Below are positions 1 through 13,300 of a stretch of DNA of 64,000 bases, in pieces. The position numbers and the translations under genes were made by a program. Source of the DNA: JAHELQ01 sp964491915. GTDB lineage: Bacteria; Acidobacteriota; Aminicenantia; UBA2199. The first letter of the stretch is position 1; each line of letters opens with the position of its first letter. The notes beneath the pieces are model-generated. The model did no database searches. It saw only the letters and a program-made list of their open reading frames with translations, and was not told the origin of the DNA. Location of the stretch: positions 62,001 through 126,000 of the forward strand of contig CAZBHS010000005.1 in NCBI GenBank assembly GCA_964491915.1, in the 5' to 3' direction.

Positions 1-1313
1 CTTATACCCTGACGGTGAAGAACCTATCGTCACGATCCCTGGAAGGCCTGGATATCAACGATCAATTGCCCGGTCAATTGGAATTTGCCCGGCAAGAGGG
101 ATCGCTCACCTTTTCCAATGACAACGGCAATCTGCGCTGGAAGGGCACGATAGCCGCCAAAAGCGAAGCCACCGTGCGCTTCACCACCCGTATCCGGTCA
201 TATGTCGTCAAAGGCACCGCGATCCTCAACAAAGCGGAGCTGGAGACCGGCCTTCTGCCCGAAGCGGTGACCTCCAACACCGTCACCACAACCATTACCG
301 CCGACCCCATCTCCGGCTCCTCGGTGCGCTTCACCAAGCGGGCGGAAGTTCCCCAGTCGGACATCGGGCGCATCGTCCGCTTCCGGTTGACAGTGCAAAA
401 CCGTTCCGGCTCTCCCCTTGTGAATCCGGTGTTGGAAGACATCCTGCCACAGGGTTTTCAATACGTCGCCGGTTCATCGCTCCTCGATGGTATAAAAATC
501 CAGGATCCACAAGGCCGAAGCACGATTCGCTGGCAGATTCCCCTCATCGGGGCCGGCCAAACCGCTGTATTGCGGTTCCAATTGGTGATCGGCGCCGACG
601 CCAAACGGGGCAAGAACATCAACCGGGCGGTCCTGACCACCATGGATACCAGCGGCCAGAGCTTGAGGTTGGAAGCGTCGGCTTTTATCAATGTCTCCAC
701 CTCCAGCTTCGTATTCTACAGCGGAGTCGAGGGTTATGTATTCCTGGACCGCGACGAAGACGAATTCCTGGGTGGCGGCGACGTACCCCTCGCCGGCATC
801 GAGGTCCGCCTCTCCACCGGAGAGCAGGCCCATACCGATAAAAACGGCCGCTATTCCTTCGAGAACCTCAATCCCGGCGAATACGCCGTCGGCATCAACA
901 CCGCCACTCTACCGCCCAAATACATCCCCGCCTCCAGAACTCCGGTGCTGGTGGTCTTGAGCGACGGCCTCACCGACCAGGTGGATTTCGCCACTAAATT
1001 GGAACGGGAGGATATCCCCACCAACGCCCGGTTGGAGGGACGCGTATTTTTCGACAAAAATCGCGATAAAGCCTTCAACGGCAACGACCTCCTGGCCGAG
1101 ACATTCAAAGCCAGCCTGGACGGAAAACTCCAATGCGCCGGTAAAAAAGGCACATTCGTGTTTTCCCATATCGAACCGGGCGATCACCGCCTCAGAATCG
1201 ATTACGACGGCGGCGCAATCGAAAAACAGATCACAATAATAAAAGGTAATAATACAATAGACATACCCCTGCGTTTTAGCGGGATTTCCATCATCATAAG
1301 GGGGGAAAAATGA
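1..1313 (+). CDS. DUF11/SdrD-B repeat surface protein, 5'-truncated
   Basis: The frame is open from the first bases of the window, where it reads YTLTVKN, the usual opening of a DUF11 strand. The GTG at 15 is therefore not the start and the gene begins upstream. Counting from codon 15, there is the end of one DUF11 module, a second DUF11 module (about residues 100-228) and two SdrD-B/Cna-B-like beta sandwiches (about 236-325 and 338-425). The first of these has the Asp-rich VFLDRDEDE motif typical of Ca-binding SdrD-B domains. No sorting signal is visible and the protein ends in IIIRGEK. The stop overlaps the next start (ATGA), so the two surface proteins are probably translated together. The likely role is an extracellular stalk or adhesin; the ligand is unknown. 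Confidence 0.85.
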   Translation, partial: YTLTVKNLSSRSLEGLDINDQLPGQLEFARQEGSLTFSNDNGNLRWKGTIAAKSEATVRFTTRIRSYVVKGTAILNKAELETGLLPEAVTSNTVTTTITADPISGSSVRFTKRAEVPQSDIGRIVRFRLTVQNRSGSPLVNPVLEDILPQGFQYVAGSSLLDGIKIQDPQGRSTIRWQIPLIGAGQTAVLRFQLVIGADAKRGKNINRAVLTTMDTSGQSLRLEASAFINVSTSSFVFYSGVEGYVFLDRDEDEFLGGGDVPLAGIEVRLSTGEQAHTDKNGRYSFENLNPGEYAVGINTATLPPKYIPASRTPVLVVLSDGLTDQVDFATKLEREDIPTNARLEGRVFFDKNRDKAFNGNDLLAETFKASLDGKLQCAGKKGTFVFSHIEPGDHRLRIDYDGGAIEKQITIIKGNNTIDIPLRFSGISIIIRGEK

Positions 1314-4300
1314 GCCGAGCTCTACTCTTCACGCTGCTTGTCCTCAGCCTCCTGTGCGGCGGTTTATTCGGCCAATCCACAGGAGTCACCGGGGACAGCG
1401 ATATCAATAAATGTGAGCAAAAATCGTATACCATCAGCATTCAAAACAATTCGGGAAACCCGCTCACCGGGCTGGTTATCACCGATGAAATAAACGCCCT
1501 CACCGGCTTTGCCTATGTCCCGGGCACCACATCCATCGATGTGGACGGCAATCCGCCTATCTCCACCGCGGACCCCGCCGTCAACCCGGCGCCGGTGGAG
1601 CTTGTCTGGAACATCGACACCCTTACCGGCAGTCCATTCACCCTCAACGACGGCGAAACCCTGAACATCACCTTCGACCTCTACGCCGGATGCACAGCCG
1701 TGTCGGGTTCTCAAAACGTCACCATCGACTACTTGATCAGCGGCACTCCCAGCTCCGACTCCACCAACTTCTCCATCCAGGTGCTACCGGGCGGCGTCAC
1801 CATCAAGAAAAATCCCAATGTTTTACCCCAGGAATTGGGGCAGAATGTCACCTGGACCATCACGGTGGAGAACACCGGTATCGGCGACATCAAGAACGTG
1901 GTCGTCACCGACGATCTAGGCACGGGCCTCGCCTATGTCTCCTCCACTCCCGCCGGCAACAACGGCGGCCAGATCACCACCTGGGACTCCACCCAAATAC
2001 CGGCGTTGGCCCAAATGGCCCCCGGCGATATCGTCACCATCGATATCACCTCCACGGTCATCGCCTGCGAATTCCTGGATAACGTCGCCAATGTCAAATG
2101 GGGCTGCGACGTTGCCGACACCTGCTTCGACACCGCCTCCGACGGCGGCACGGCAACAGCGTCCGTGCAGCGGATCGTCAAGACACCGCTCATCGACTAC
2201 ACCCCGCCCAACATCACCTTCAACTATTGCCAGGATTTCGTGGACACCTCGTTCACAGTCCAGAACACCGGCGACGGCACAGCTCATGACGTATGGATCA
2301 ATGTGGATTTCGGCGCCATGACCGTCTCCAACCTACCGGCCGGAGCCATTTACAACAACGCCGACAAACGCTTCGAGATCGCAATTCCCATTCCCGCCGG
2401 CGGCAGCTTCGATCTCAGCTTCCGCCTCAATTACAGCATCTGGTGCGGCGGCTCCTTCCCCGCCGGAGATTTGCTGTGGCAAACAGAATACAAAGACGAC
2501 TGCGACCAACCCTTCTACCCACCGGTGCAATTGAGCAGTATCAGCTCGCCCACCGGCACTACCGGAGTCTCTATCGAAAAAAGCGGCTCCCCCGAAGCGG
2601 TGCAGATCGGTTCGCAAGTTACCTATACTATCACCTCTTCATATAGCGGCGACATTGCCTGCGGCAGCGGGACAGCCGGCGTGTTTACCGTTGTGGACAC
2701 CATCCCCGACGGCTTCACCGTCATCGACGCCGGCGGCGGTCTCTACGTTCCCGGAGGAGGCGGAACCGGCGGTACCATCACCTGGACCTACACGCCGCCC
2801 GCGGCTCTCAACACATCGATTATTATCCAATTACCCGACCGCTCCCAATGTGAAAGTTATTGTTTCACCCTGTTCACCAACTCAGTGACGGTGGGCGGCA
2901 CAGATTGCTGCGGCTGCGCTCTCAGCGAAAGCGCCTCCCAAACAACAGCCATTGAATGTGAAGAACTAGTAGATTCAAACAAGACCGTCACCCCCTCCAT
3001 CGGCATCCGCTGCACAAACTTCGAATACACCAACACCTACGATTTCACCGCCGCGGCCAACCTTACCCTTAACTCGTTCACATTCGAAGAACACGCCGAC
3101 AACCAACAACAATATGTCCCCGGTTCATTGGCGGTCACCTACGACGGCGCCGACATCACCGGTTGTGTAGCGGTGACGGACAACACTCCCGGCGGATATT
3201 TGGTACTGGACTTTTCCGGTTGCGCCGCCGACCTGGTGAACAACAAAAACCTCACCGTCGTCTACCAGCTCACCATCACGGAAAACACCGCCTCCGCTTG
3301 CGGCGACACCGGTTTCTACTCCTGGTCCAGTTTGGATATGGGAGTCAGCGGCGGAGAATGTCTTCAAGACGGCGTCATCCGCGAGACTCAATATGTCACT
3401 GTCGATCCGCCGGCCATGTCCGTGTCTGTAACCGGCCTCGGCAGCATCATACATAAATGCGAAAGCCAGACCATAACCATTACCCTCACCCAGGATTCCA
3501 ACATCGCGGATCCCAAAGATGTAAGACTGGTATTATCCGGTTTGAATTATTATGTCACCGATCCGGCGGCCACTGTGTGCGGCGGTTCTGTCGCTCCGGT
3601 CTCCTGCACGCCGACCCTTGTCGGGGACGATTATGTGTGGGAATTCGCCGACGGCTTCACTGGAGCCGGCTCTTCCGCCACTCTGCAAATGACGGTTCAA
3701 AAAAGATGCACAGGATCAGGCGACCTGGTGGCCACCGCCTATTTCGACGACAACTGCAACGACGACGGCTCTTACGACGACACCTGCTCCACAACCGCCG
3801 TCGAAACACCGGCGTTGCTGTTAGGCGGCGACCTACTCATTGAAAAAAATCCCGAGGTTTATTACGCGTCGGAAACCATGGTGGCCTGGAAAATCTATGT
3901 CACCAACCGTGGCAGCGGCAACGCGTACAATGTCTGGATAGACGACACATTGGGAGCCGGCCTGGCGTTCGACAGCGCCTCGGTGAGCCCCAATACCGGA
4001 GTGACCGTCACCGCCAATCAAGACCACAACGGCGGCGCCATTAACGGCGCCACAATCGCCATAGATATGATGACCCCGGGCGAACGGCGGGAGATCACCT
4101 TCAACGCCGACCAAATCGACTGCGACAACCTCACCAACAACGTCAGCGCCTCATGGGGTTGCGTCGGCATCGACTGCCAGACCGTGGTGACCGACGACTC
4201 CATCGTCAAACTGCCGGACCCCCTATTGATCAACACCAACAATGTCACCACCCCCATCGATGTCTGCTCGACCGTAGACGGAACCATTACCCTGAAAAAC

Positions 4301-7300
4301 GCCGGCCAGACAACATGCTATAATTTGCAAGTGACCGAAACCCTGGCTCCGGGACTGACCTATGTGGCTGCTTCCACCCGCTGGAGATTGAACGGCGGCC
4401 CCTGGAACGGCCCTAACGCCGCATACGATCCAAGCCCCGCCACCTCTCCCTTGCAATGGACATCCACCCAGATCCCCGGATTGGCCACCGTCACACCCGG
4501 AGACATCATCGAAATCGACTTCGACATGAACGCCTCTTGCCCGTTCCAGGACGGAAATGTCAGCGTCTCCACCAGTTACGAAAATCCCTGCGGGAAAATA
4601 TTCACCAACGCCGACAGCACGTTTGAGGTGTCGCTGCGGGAACCGCAGATCAGTGTCACCAAAACCAGAGTGAACGAGCCCATCGATTGCGGCGACCTGG
4701 TGGAATGGAGCATCACTGTCCAGAACACCAGCGGTTATACATTGCCGGTCATCTGGGTGGAAGACACCCTGGGAGCGGCGTTCACCTATGATTCCTCCGT
4801 GGGCGATCCGCCATTCACTTCAGATAACGGCACTTACACCGCGCCAAACAAAATCACCTGGGAATTGCGCAATGTCAACCACAACGACACCGTGACCCTG
4901 ACCATCCGCGCCACCGCCGACAACCCACCCTGTAGCCCCACCGTTGACAACACAGTCACCGCCTGGTGGGGTTGCGGCGCCGCCGACGGTTCATCCGCCA
5001 CCAAACCGGGGATCGATCCGCCGGACGACACCCTCTGCCTGGCAACCAGCGGCACCACAGACACCAACACCCCCACCCGCCAGCCCTCCCTCGCGTTCCT
5101 GGGGATCACGGTCAGCCCCATCCAGATCAACTCCTGCGACGACTCCACCGAACTGACGGTCACCATCACCAACAACGGCCCCACCGACGCCCGCAACCTC
5201 GACCTGGAAATCACATTGCCTCCGGGCATCACTTATAACGCCGGAACATCGGCAGTCCACATCGGCCCGGACGACACCGGCTTGCCGGGAGCGGTCGCCG
5301 ATCCGGCGATTTCCGGCGGCACCATCACCTACTACGATCTGGCGGACTCCGGCAACAATATCGCCAACACATTGGAGGCGGACGGCGGCAACGACACATT
5401 GGTGTTGAAATTCTCGGTTCAGTCCAATTGTTACCTCACCAGCGACATCGCATTCGACCTGAATTACTTCGACTGCTGCGAAGACACCCAGTATTCGGAC
5501 ACCACCAGTCAGACTGTCACGGCCCTGTTCCCGGACATCAGCGTCACCAAAACTCCCACCTCCTCGCAGGTGGATTGCAACAGCGACCAGACCTGGACCA
5601 TCACCGTTACCAACAACGGCACCGGCAATGCCGAAGTGGTCAGAATCGAAGACACCCTCGGCGATTGGATCGATTATGTGAGCTCCGCACCGGCGGCCAC
5701 CTCATTGGGCGGCCAGGTATACGGTTGGGAAATATCCAATTTAGCCGGCGGCGCTTCCACCTCATTTACCATCACCGGTCGTCTCGCTCCCGACGCGCCC
5801 CAATCCGATTGTTCGTTATTGTTGCGGCAAAACAATGTCCGCGCCATCTGGGGCTGCGGAGTAGCCGGAGACGCCACCGACGGCGATCCAACCACCACCG
5901 GTTACGATTGTACACATAGCTCATGGTCAAACGCCACTCCGGCCCTCCTGGTGATGCCGGACCTGGTGATCGGCGACATCACCCCCAATATCACTTGCAG
6001 CGCCGATGGAACCTTCGGCGGCACAATCACCGTCGCCGTCCAGAACCAGGGAGACGGCAACAGCAATGTTCCGTTTACCGTCCAGGTCACCGACGGCAAA
6101 GGTTGGACCGGCACCGGAACTTACAACAACAATATCGCTCCGGGAGCGTCAGTCAACGTAACCATCGACATCGCCACCTGGACCCCCGATTGCCAGCCTT
6201 GCGCCGCCCCCTATTCGTTCGACGCCACAGTCGATTTGAATAACGACATCTGCGAGTGCAACGAAGGGAACAACGACTTCGGCCCCGTTACCTACACAGT
6301 GCCGATTCCCGACCTCACCATCACGGATATCGATTTCAGCAATGTCTCGTGTAGCGGCGATTCCATTTCCGGTACAGTGGATGTAATTGTGCGGAACAAC
6401 GGTTGCGTCGCCGCCAACAATATTCTGGTCACCCTGGCCACCGACGGATGCCTGGCGTTCTCCAACGAAACTGTGGTCAGTTTGGCGGCCGAAACCTCCA
6501 CCACCGTCAGCTTCACAATCAGCGGTTCTTGGGCCGATTGCACAACCCAGAACTGCCAGTTCACCGCAAATGTGGATCCCGCCGACGCCGTTTGCGAATG
6601 CGACGGCGGCAACAATAGCCGGGTTGAAACCTACAGCACCACGCTCCCGGACTTGATCGTCACGGACATCGACTTTGCAAATGTCTCATGCAATCTGGAT
6701 AATGTGAGCGGTTTCGTGGCAGTCACGATTCAAAACCAGGGCTTCGGCACCGCCTCCAACTTCCAGGTGGCGTTGGCCACCGACGGCTGCCTCACCTTCG
6801 CCAACCAGACGGTTGTAGGTCCCCTGGGAGCCGGCGCCTCAACCACCGTCAACTTCCCGGTCACCTCTTCCTGGGCCAATTGCGCCGACTGCGATTGCCA
6901 ATTCACCGCCACAGTCGATCCCACCGGAGCCGTTTGCGAATGCGACGGCGCCAACAACCAGGCGACGGATACTTACTCCCACACCCTACCGGATCTGACA
7001 GTCACCAGCGTCACCCCGGCGGTCAATTGCATCGGCGATAACAATCTCCAGGGCACAGTCACCGTCAATGTGGCCAACACCGGATGTGGAGACGCCAACA
7101 ACGCGGTTGTCCGGTTAATCTCCACCTGCGGAGTTGTCTTTGTGGATCAAACCGTCACCCTCGCCGCAGGCTCCAACACAGACCTCACCTTCAACTTCAC
7201 ACCCGATTGCGCCAACTGCACCTGTATTTTTATCGCCATCATCGACCCGGACAACACTATTTGCGAATGCAGCGGCAACAACAACGCCCTCGCCTCCACC

Positions 7301-10300
7301 CCCTTCACCATCGATGTACCCGATCTATCGGTCCAATCCGACACACTGGCGGTTTCATGCGCCGGAGACGGCTCCGTCACGGTAAGCGGGAACGTAACCC
7401 TACAGAATACCGGTTGCGGTCTACTCTTCAACGGCACGGTCCCCTTGCGCTTCACCCTGTACGACAACACCGGTTGCGGCGGCAACGTCATCGACCAATG
7501 GACCTATAACGCCACACCGGCCACGATATTCCCCGGCGGCGGTACTCAGGCATTCGCCGTTCCCCCCAGAATCATCGCCTCCAACTTGTGTACAAATTCC
7601 ACCGGTTGCCAGGTCTCCATCCGGGTAGAAGTGGATTACACCGATAGTATCTGCGAGTGCGACGGCACCAACAACACCTATTGCGCCGACAACAAAGCGG
7701 TGGACATCCCGGATATCGTCATCACCAACGACACCCTGGGCTTGACCTGCGCAAACGACGGCCAGGCCACAATTTCCGGCGCCATCACCGTCGCCAACAA
7801 CGGCTGCGGCTCAAACCTCACCTCAGACTTCCCTGTACGCCTCACTCTCTACGACAACACCGGATGTTCCGGCAACATTTCTTCCCAATGGAGCCAGACC
7901 CTCACCGGCGTCAATATCCCCGCCGGCGGAGGAACACAAACCTTCACCATCAATCCTGAAACCATCGGCCTAGATATGGTGGCCAACGCCGCCAATTGCC
8001 AGGTCTCCATCCGGGTGGAAGCGGATTTCCCCGATACCGTCTGCGAGTGCGACGACACCAACAACACCTATTGCGCCGACACCAAAGCCATCGACATACC
8101 GGACCTGGAAACAAGCGGCGAAAACCTGGCGGTCACCTGCGAAAGCGACGGCAACATCAGAGCCTCGGGTACGGTCACCATCGCCAACAACGGCTGCGGA
8201 TCCAACATGACCGCCAATATCCCGGTGCGCTTCACCCTGTACGACAACAGCGGCTGCGCCGGCAACCTGGTGGCCCAGTGGACCGAAACCCTGGGCGGCG
8301 CCAATATCCCCCCCGGCGGCGGAACACAGACCTTCACCATCACGCCGGAAATCATCACCGCCAATATTTGCGACAACTCCACCGGATGCAATGTCTCCTT
8401 GAGAATCGAGACCGACTACACCGCCGTCATCTGCGAATCCGACGGCACAGACAACAATCTTTGCGCCGACAAGACGGTCTCCATACCGGAACTCACCGTC
8501 AACAGCGTCACACCGTCGTTCAATTGTGTGGCTGACGGTAATCTCGCCGGCACTGTGACCGTCAATGTATCCAACACTGGATGCGGCGACGCCAATGGCG
8601 CGGTGGTCCGCTTGACCTCCGATTGCGGGCTCGTTTTCGCGGACCAAACCGTGAACCTTCCGGCCGGCGGCAGCGCGAACCTCACGTTTAATTTCATACC
8701 GGTGTGCAGCGCCTGCACATGCACCTTCACCGCCACCATCGATCCGGCCGGCGCCATATGCGAATGCGACGGTTCGAACAACTCGCTGGCGGCGGCGCCT
8801 TTCACCATCGATGTGCCGGACCTCTTGGTCCAGAGCGACACCTTGCAAGCCACGTGCGCCACAGACAACCAGTTCATGATCTCGGGAACCGTCACAGTAC
8901 AGAACGACGGTTGCGGAGCCAATGCCACCGCCGATATCCCGGTGCGCTTTACCTTGTTCGATAACACCGGCTGCTCCGGCAACCAGGTGGCCCAGTGGAC
9001 CGAGGACTTGTCGAGCGTCAGCATCGCCTCCGGCGGCGGAACCCAAACCTTCACCGTCACACCGCACGCCGTAGTCGCGAATCTCTGCTCAGATTCCACC
9101 GGTTGCCAGTTCTCCATCCGGGTGGAACTGGATTACACAGGCTCCATCTGCGAATGCGACGGCAACAACAATACTTATTGCGCCGACAACAAGAATGTGG
9201 ATATCCCGGACATCGTCGTAACCAACGACACATTGGCGGTCAACTGCCAGAGCGACGGCCAGGTGACAGTCTCCGGCTCCGTCACATTGGGCAACAACGG
9301 CTGCGGCTCCAACCTCGCCGGCGATGTGGATGTGCGCTTCACCCTCTATGACAACACCGGTTGTTCCGGCAATGTCCTGTCCCAGTGGACCCAGACCTTC
9401 TCCGGCGTCAACATCGCCCCCGGCGGCGGCCAGGCCTTCACCGTCACACCAATGGCAATGGTATTGGATATGATCGCCAATTCCACCAATTGCCAGGTGT
9501 CGATCTTGATAGAGGCGGATTCCACCGGCTCCATCTGCGAATGCGACGGCACCAACAACACCCGGTGCGCGGATCCCATCCCCGTTGACATCCCGGATCT
9601 GGAACCGGCGGCCGAAGCGTTGACCATTACCTTCAACGACGACGGCAGCATCCAGGTCTCCGGCAATGTCACCATTGTGAACAATGGCTGCGGCTCCAAC
9701 ATGGTCAGCGATATCCCGGTGCGCTTCACCATCTACGACAACATCAATTGCACCGGCGGCGTGGTCTCCCAATGGACAGAGACATTGACAGGCTCCAGCA
9801 TCGCCCCCGGCGGCGGAACCCAGGTCTTCACCATTACGCCGGAAATCATTACTACCAATATTTGCACCAATTCCACCGGTTGCCAGGTATCCATCCTGGT
9901 GGAGGTGGATGTCAGCGATACTATTTGCGAATCCGACGGCACGGACAACAGCCTCTGCGTAGACAAAGCCGTCGATCTACCGGAGCTCACCGTCAACGCA
10001 GTGACTCCGGCCTTCACCTGCCTGAACGACGGCAACCTCTCCGGCAGCGTGACAGTCAATGTTGAAAACACCGGTTGCGGCGCCGCCACAGACGCGGTGG
10101 TGAGGCTGGTCTCCGATTGCGGCATCACCTTCGCCGACCAGACAATCACCCTACCGCCCAGCGGCAACTCCGATCTGATCTTCACCTTCACCCCCCTCTG
10201 CTCCTCTTGCACCTGCACCTTCACCGCCACCATCGATCCCACAAACGCCATCCCCGAATGCGACGGCACAAACAATTCAAACACAGCCGCCCCCTTCACC

Positions 10301-13300
10301 ATCGACGTACCGGACCTATTGGTCCAGGCCCACACCTTGCAGGTGGATTGCTCCGCCGACAACCAGTTCACGGTGTCCGGCACCGTCACAGTACAGAATG
10401 ACGGCTGCGGCGCCAATGCCACCGCCGATATCCCGGTGCGCTTCACTCTGTTCGACAACACCGGATGCACCGGCAACCAGGTGGCCCAGTGGACAGACAC
10501 TCTCACCAGTGTCAACATCGCCTCCGGCGGCGGAACCCAGTCCTTCACCATCACACCGGAAATCATCAACGCCGACTTGAGGGCCAACTCCACCAATTGC
10601 CAATTCTCCATACAAGTGGAATTGGATTACTCCGGTACAATCTGTGAATGCGACGGCGGCAACAACACCTATTGCGCCTCCCCCATGGGCTTCGATATCC
10701 CGGATGTCGTCATCCAGGGCGACACCCTGGGAGTCACCTGCTCCAGCGACGGCCAGGTTTCGATCTCGGGAACCGTCACATTGGCCAACGACGGCTGCGG
10801 CTCCACCTTGACCGCCAGCGTTCCGATGCGTTTCACCATGTACGACAACACCGGATGCGGCGGCAATGTCCTCTCCCAGTGGACCGAAACCTTCGGGCCA
10901 GTCAATATTCCCGCTCTAGGCGCAACGCAAACCTTCACCATTACCCCGCAGACCGTGGTCTCCAATCTGGTGGCCAACTCCACCAATTGCCGGGTTTCCA
11001 TCTTTGTGGAAGCCGATGTCAGCGGCGCCATCTGCGAATCCGACGGTACCAACAACACCTGGTGCGCCGACGACAAGCCCATCGACATCCCGGATCTGGA
11101 AACACCATCCGACGCGCTGTCGGTCACCTGCACCAGCGACGGCAACGTCCGGGTCGGCGGCAACGTCACCATCGCCAACATGGGCTGCGGCTCCAATGTC
11201 ACAGCCCCCATCCCGGTGCGCTTCACCATGTACGACAACAGCGGTTGCACCGGAACCGTCCTCTCCCAGTGGACCGAAACCCTGGGCGGCGCCAATATCG
11301 CCCCCGGCGGCGGTAGCCAATCCTTCACCATCACGGACCACGACATCACCCTCGACGCCTGCGCCAATTCCGCCAATTGCGCTTACTCCATCCTGGTGGA
11401 AACCGATTACACCGGCTCCATCTGCGAATCCGACGGAACGGACAACAATCTCTGTAGCGACAAGACCCTCGCCATTCCCAACCTCACCATCACCAGCGTG
11501 GCCTCCAGCATTGTCTGCTTGAGCGACGGTAGCCTCACCGGCACCACCGTCCAGGTCACCAACGACGGCTGCGCTCCGGCCACTGGAGTGACGGTTCGCT
11601 TGATCTCCGATTGCGGCCTCACCTTCAGCGACGAGACAGTCGATCTGGCGGCGGGCGAAACCAAAGATGTTCTCTTCTTATTCACCGCCGGCATCACCAC
11701 CTGCTCCTGCAATTTCACCGCGACAATCGACCCGGACGACACTATCTGCGAATGCAACGGCGCGGACAACACCCTGGCGGGCACAACAGATATGCTGATC
11801 CCGGACCTCGAAGTGCAGAGCGAAGTTTTGACTGTCACGTGTAACGAAGACGGCGTGTTCCTGGTCTCCGGCAACGTCACCTTGTTGAACAATGGTTGCG
11901 GACCGGATTTGACAGGAATCGTTCCAATGCGTTTCACCTTGTACAGCGGCACTGGATGCGGCGGCGATATCATCACCCAGTGGACCGAGAACTTCCCGGC
12001 GGCGGCGATTGTGTCCGGCGGCGGAACCCAGATCTTCACCATTCAGCCGTATGAATTCGCAAGCGACCTATGCAAAGAATCCGGCGATTGTCAGGTATCG
12101 ATATTTGTGGAAGCCGATTACAACGATTCCATCTGCGAATGGGACGGCACGGACAATAGCCTGTGCGGCGACAAGATCATGGAATTCCCCGATCTGGCGG
12201 TCAACAGCGTCACTCCCGAAGTGACCTGCGCAACCGACGGTTCGCTCCAGGGCACTGTCACCGTCAATGTAGGCAATACCGGATGCGCCGACGCCACCGG
12301 CGTGAGAGTGCGCTTGACCTCCGATTGCGGTCTGGTGTTCGACAACAAGACCATCACTATTCCGCAAGGGGCCCGCAGGAACGTGGTGTTCAATTTCACC
12401 CCCAGTTGCGATTCCGACACCTGTACATTTACAGCCACCATCGACCCGGCCAAAGACATCTGCGAATGCAGCCGGACCAACAACCAACGCACACTAGAAA
12501 CCCTTCTACCCCGCACCAATCTGGTGGCAGCGGACATCACCGCCGCGTGCAATCCCGACAACACTGTCGCCGTGACAGTCAAAGTGGAAAACAACGGCAA
12601 CCAGAACGTCTCCGCCGTCTCCATCAAGGTCTACGACACAGACTCGAATCAAGTCTTCAACGAAACCAGATCCATCGACGCCGGAGCCGGCGAGACCATC
12701 TCGTTTGACGCCGGTCCGTATCCGGCGGGCGGGCAGCTCGACTTCCGCCTGGTGGTGGATGAGGAGAACAGTGTGTGCGAATGCGACGGCGCCGACAATG
12801 AGAGCTTAGTCTCCATTTATTGCCCCATGGCCGGTACCCCGGGCTTCGATATCGAACGGACATGCGGACCGGCGCAGGAACCCGGCGGCATCTACGTCTT
12901 CACCATCAAGGTTACCAATAACGGCGACGCCGACGTGACCGATTGTGTCGTCGAAGACCAATTGCCGGACATGCTGCAATACGTCCACAACTCCACCACC
13001 ATCGACGGCCGAATAATCGCCGAGCCCGAAGGCGGCGACAATCTCAAACGCTGGAACATCGGCACAATGACCGCCGGCCAGACGGTCATCATCCAATACC
13101 AGGCCATCCCATCCTCAGATTCGGATCCCGGCAGATATTGCAACCGGGCGCAGGCCAGAGGAACAGCCTTGAACGGCGATCCCGTCCAATCGGGCGATTC
13201 CGATTGTTGCGTGGTCCTGACCCGCACCAACGAAGGGTGCTGCTTGCGTATCATCGAAGATCCGAGGGGCTTCTTCCAGCAACCGCAACTACCGCTGTCG

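Noticed and set aside
7970..9067. Gly/Asp-rich minus-strand frames within the giant gene
   Set aside because: They arise from the biased codon use and repeats of the plus-strand CARDB modules.
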